NCBI GenBank assembly: GCA_024277115.1
Contig: JAJRVW010000035.1
Location: 1 to 45,959 of the forward strand
DNA length: 45,959 nucleotides
Direction of reading: 5' to 3'
From: Calditrichota bacterium
Lineage (GTDB): Bacteria > Calditrichota > Calditrichia > Calditrichales > J004
Part shown: in pieces, positions 44,396 to 45,959 of the stretch
Layout: each line of letters opens with the position of its first letter
Position numbering within the stretch: the first letter of the stretch is position 1
The notes under the pieces: model-generated
What the model was told of the DNA's origin: nothing
Databases searched by the model: none
What the model saw: only the letters and a program-made list of their open reading frames with translations
Translations under genes and position numbers: made by a program

Positions 44396-45853
44396 ATGTT
44401 ACAAACCGTTATAACTATATTAAAGCAATCAGCAATCTACGGACTTGGAAAAGTATCTAATAGAATTGTGGGCTTTGTGTTATTACCATTATATACTGAA
44501 AAAATTGCTATTTCTGATTACGGCATATTTGCCTTATTAGAAGCAATAATTCAAATAAGTGCTGTCTTTTTTGGGTTTGGCTTAAAGGGTGCTCTTTTCA
44601 GGTGGCTAAACATTTACGAAAATGAGGAAAAAAAAGGGTCCATAATCTTTACGACACTTTTATGGACACTTATACTATCCGTTTTTATTATTCAGGCTGG
44701 TTTCTATTTAAAAGAACCAATTGCAAAGTTATTAGTGGGCAGTCAAGCTTATAGCCATCTTTTTAATTATGTATTTATTCTAATTGGACTGGAAATAATT
44801 CGTTCCATTCTTTTTTCATTGGTAAGAATCTATCAAAAAGCACTTCTTTATTCTATAATCTCCGTTCTATCAGTTATACTTAATCTTGGATTTAATATTT
44901 ACCTAGTTGTTTATTTAGACTTTGGAATTGAAGGAATATTAATTAGTAATATAGTTAGTTCGATTTTTATCACAGGTATCTTACTGTTTTATTTTGCAAA
45001 ACAAATTACTTTTAAAATTGAGACCGCCATATTTATTGAGATGATTAAATATGGTTTCCCTTTAATTTTTAGCACTATTGCCAGTTCAGCTATTGTTTTT
45101 AGTGACCGCTTTTTAATTGAGTATTTTATGCCTGTAGAGTTTGTTGGTAAATATACGTTCGTCTATAAAATTGCCGGTATTATTAATATTTTTTTAATAC
45201 AATCTTTCCTCTTGGCATGGCCAGCCATTGCCTGGCAAAATATAAAAAAACCTGAGCCAGAAAAATTTATTAAAAAAATTCTTTCTTATTTTATATTTAT
45301 TTCAACCTGGTTTACTTTAATATTAGCATTATTCTCGAAAGATATCGTGTTTATGCTTACCTCTAATCCTGAATATGGTGATGCCTATAATATCATTCCA
45401 ATTATTTCATTTTCTTTTATTTTTTATGGAATCTATCATATAATCGGGTTTTCTCTCCATTATAAAAAACAAACGAAATATTTTGCTTATTTTATTGTTT
45501 CCGCAGCAGCGCTAAATATTATGTTAAACTACATTTTTATCCCTGTATATGGGTTAATGGGCGCAGCAAGCGCAACCTTTTTTGCATACTTAACAATGGC
45601 TGTCTCTTCTTATAAGATTTCAATTCGCTTTTTTCCCGTAAAATACGAAATGAAAAAAATTTTCACTATTTTAATAACAGCTTTGGGACTATTCTTGATT
45701 TTTATTACACTTAGGAACATTACCCCAAATTTTATTATTTATGTAAACATTCTTTTATCCATGCTTTTTCCAGCTGTTCTCCATTATTTAAAGATAATTG
45801 ATTTACGGGGAATAAATAAATTGTCTTGTCCTGATTATATTTACAGAATTTAG
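44396..45853 (+). CDS. Wzx-like polysaccharide flippase (MATE/MOP superfamily)
   Basis: A 485-residue membrane protein with 12-14 hydrophobic segments and little else. The first segment region (QSAIYGLGKVSNRIVGFVLLPLYTEKIAISDYGIFALLEAI) is the hallmark of polysaccharide biosynthesis flippases, and FSDRFLIEYFMPVEFVGKYTFVYKIAGI is the second-half equivalent. It should move a lipid-linked glycan across the inner membrane. It is strongly AT-rich. It is the last complete gene of the glycan locus; ligase and polymerase genes, if present, lie elsewhere or to the right. Confidence 0.9.
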   Translation: MLQTVITILKQSAIYGLGKVSNRIVGFVLLPLYTEKIAISDYGIFALLEAIIQISAVFFGFGLKGALFRWLNIYENEEKKGSIIFTTLLWTLILSVFIIQAGFYLKEPIAKLLVGSQAYSHLFNYVFILIGLEIIRSILFSLVRIYQKALLYSIISVLSVILNLGFNIYLVVYLDFGIEGILISNIVSSIFITGILLFYFAKQITFKIETAIFIEMIKYGFPLIFSTIASSAIVFSDRFLIEYFMPVEFVGKYTFVYKIAGIINIFLIQSFLLAWPAIAWQNIKKPEPEKFIKKILSYFIFISTWFTLILALFSKDIVFMLTSNPEYGDAYNIIPIISFSFIFYGIYHIIGFSLHYKKQTKYFAYFIVSAAALNIMLNYIFIPVYGLMGAASATFFAYLTMAVSSYKISIRFFPVKYEMKKIFTILITALGLFLIFITLRNITPNFIIYVNILLSMLFPAVLHYLKIIDLRGINKLSCPDYIYRI

Positions 45854-45885
45854 TAAACTTGTAAATATAAAACAAAGGAGCCCCC

Positions 45886-45959
45886 ATGTCAGCACAAGCG
45901 ATAAGCTATCGGTATAGCGAAGCCTTCAAGCAGAAAGTAATAGGTGAAATAGAAAGCGG
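45886..45959 (+). CDS. Start of an IS3-family-like transposase (partial, cut by window edge)
   Basis: I translated 24 codons from the ATG at 45886 (AAAGGAG upstream): MSAQAISYRYSEAFKQKVIG followed by EIES. This N-terminus is typical of the helix-turn-helix first protein of IS3-type elements (RYSEAFKxKVVxEIE). The rest is outside the window, so the subfamily and any programmed frameshift cannot be judged. The left end of the element must lie in the 32 bases after the flippase stop. Confidence 0.6.
   Translation, partial: MSAQAISYRYSEAFKQKVIGEIES

Noticed and set aside
1-45959. CRISPR arrays, tRNA or rRNA genes
   Set aside because: No regularly spaced direct repeats and no cloverleaf-like or rRNA-like sequence was noticed in any intergenic stretch.

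Overview
The window looks like chromosomal DNA from a moderately AT-rich Gram-negative bacterium of the FCB superphylum (Bacteroidota, Ignavibacteria or Calditrichota-like). The best evidence is a beta-propeller protein ending in a type IX secretion sorting domain (29072-30331; motifs NYPNPFNPST and LASGIYYY). A TonB-dependent receptor, several lipoproteins, mitochondrial-type aconitase and DUF1343/NamZ agree with this. The species cannot be named from the sequence alone.

Layout. 1-2154: two HlyD-type adaptors on the minus strand, one cut by the window edge. 2306-4635: a DUF47/PhoU-like regulator and a Pit phosphate transporter, separated by a MITE-like element. 4850-6745: acetyl-CoA synthetase with a strong terminator. 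6794-7396: an unknown CxxC protein. 7525-10134: a PAS histidine kinase and two receiver proteins; kinase and first receiver share one reading frame interrupted by two stop codons, so they look like a broken hybrid kinase. 10163-14939: cupin, flippase-like protein, DUF3667 protein, DinB, glutaredoxin-like protein and esterase. 14923-19831: DUF2339 membrane protein, a Phd/VapC toxin-antitoxin pair, and a SpoIIE phosphatase with a decayed CPBP-like membrane domain. 19984-22052: a zinc-peptidase-like lipoprotein with a GNAT acetyltransferase, then a BrnT/BrnA pair. 22119-24589: divergent NamZ muramidase and phosphodiester glycosidase. 24803-28594: DUF4143-type ATPase behind a 32-bp perfect palindrome, then aconitase. 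29072-32466: the sorting-domain propeller protein and an ABC exporter. 32748-38204: FAD oxidoreductase, TonB receptor, lipoprotein, YjbR protein, and two tandem periplasmic peroxiredoxins.

38388-45853 is a surface-polysaccharide locus, all on the plus strand. It contains a winged-helix/nucleotidyltransferase-like protein, a GT4 glycosyltransferase, a polysaccharide deacetylase, a sulfotransferase, a GT2 glycosyltransferase, a methyltransferase and a Wzx-like flippase. Together they could build, modify (deacetylate, sulfate, methylate) and export a glycan. The second half (from about 41.4 kb) is visibly more AT-rich, and the window ends inside the first codons of an IS3-like transposase, which suggests acquisition by transfer.

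Several families of short palindromic repeats are scattered between genes, and two of them reach into coding starts (36063-36167 and 31533-31603). No tRNA, rRNA or CRISPR array was seen.
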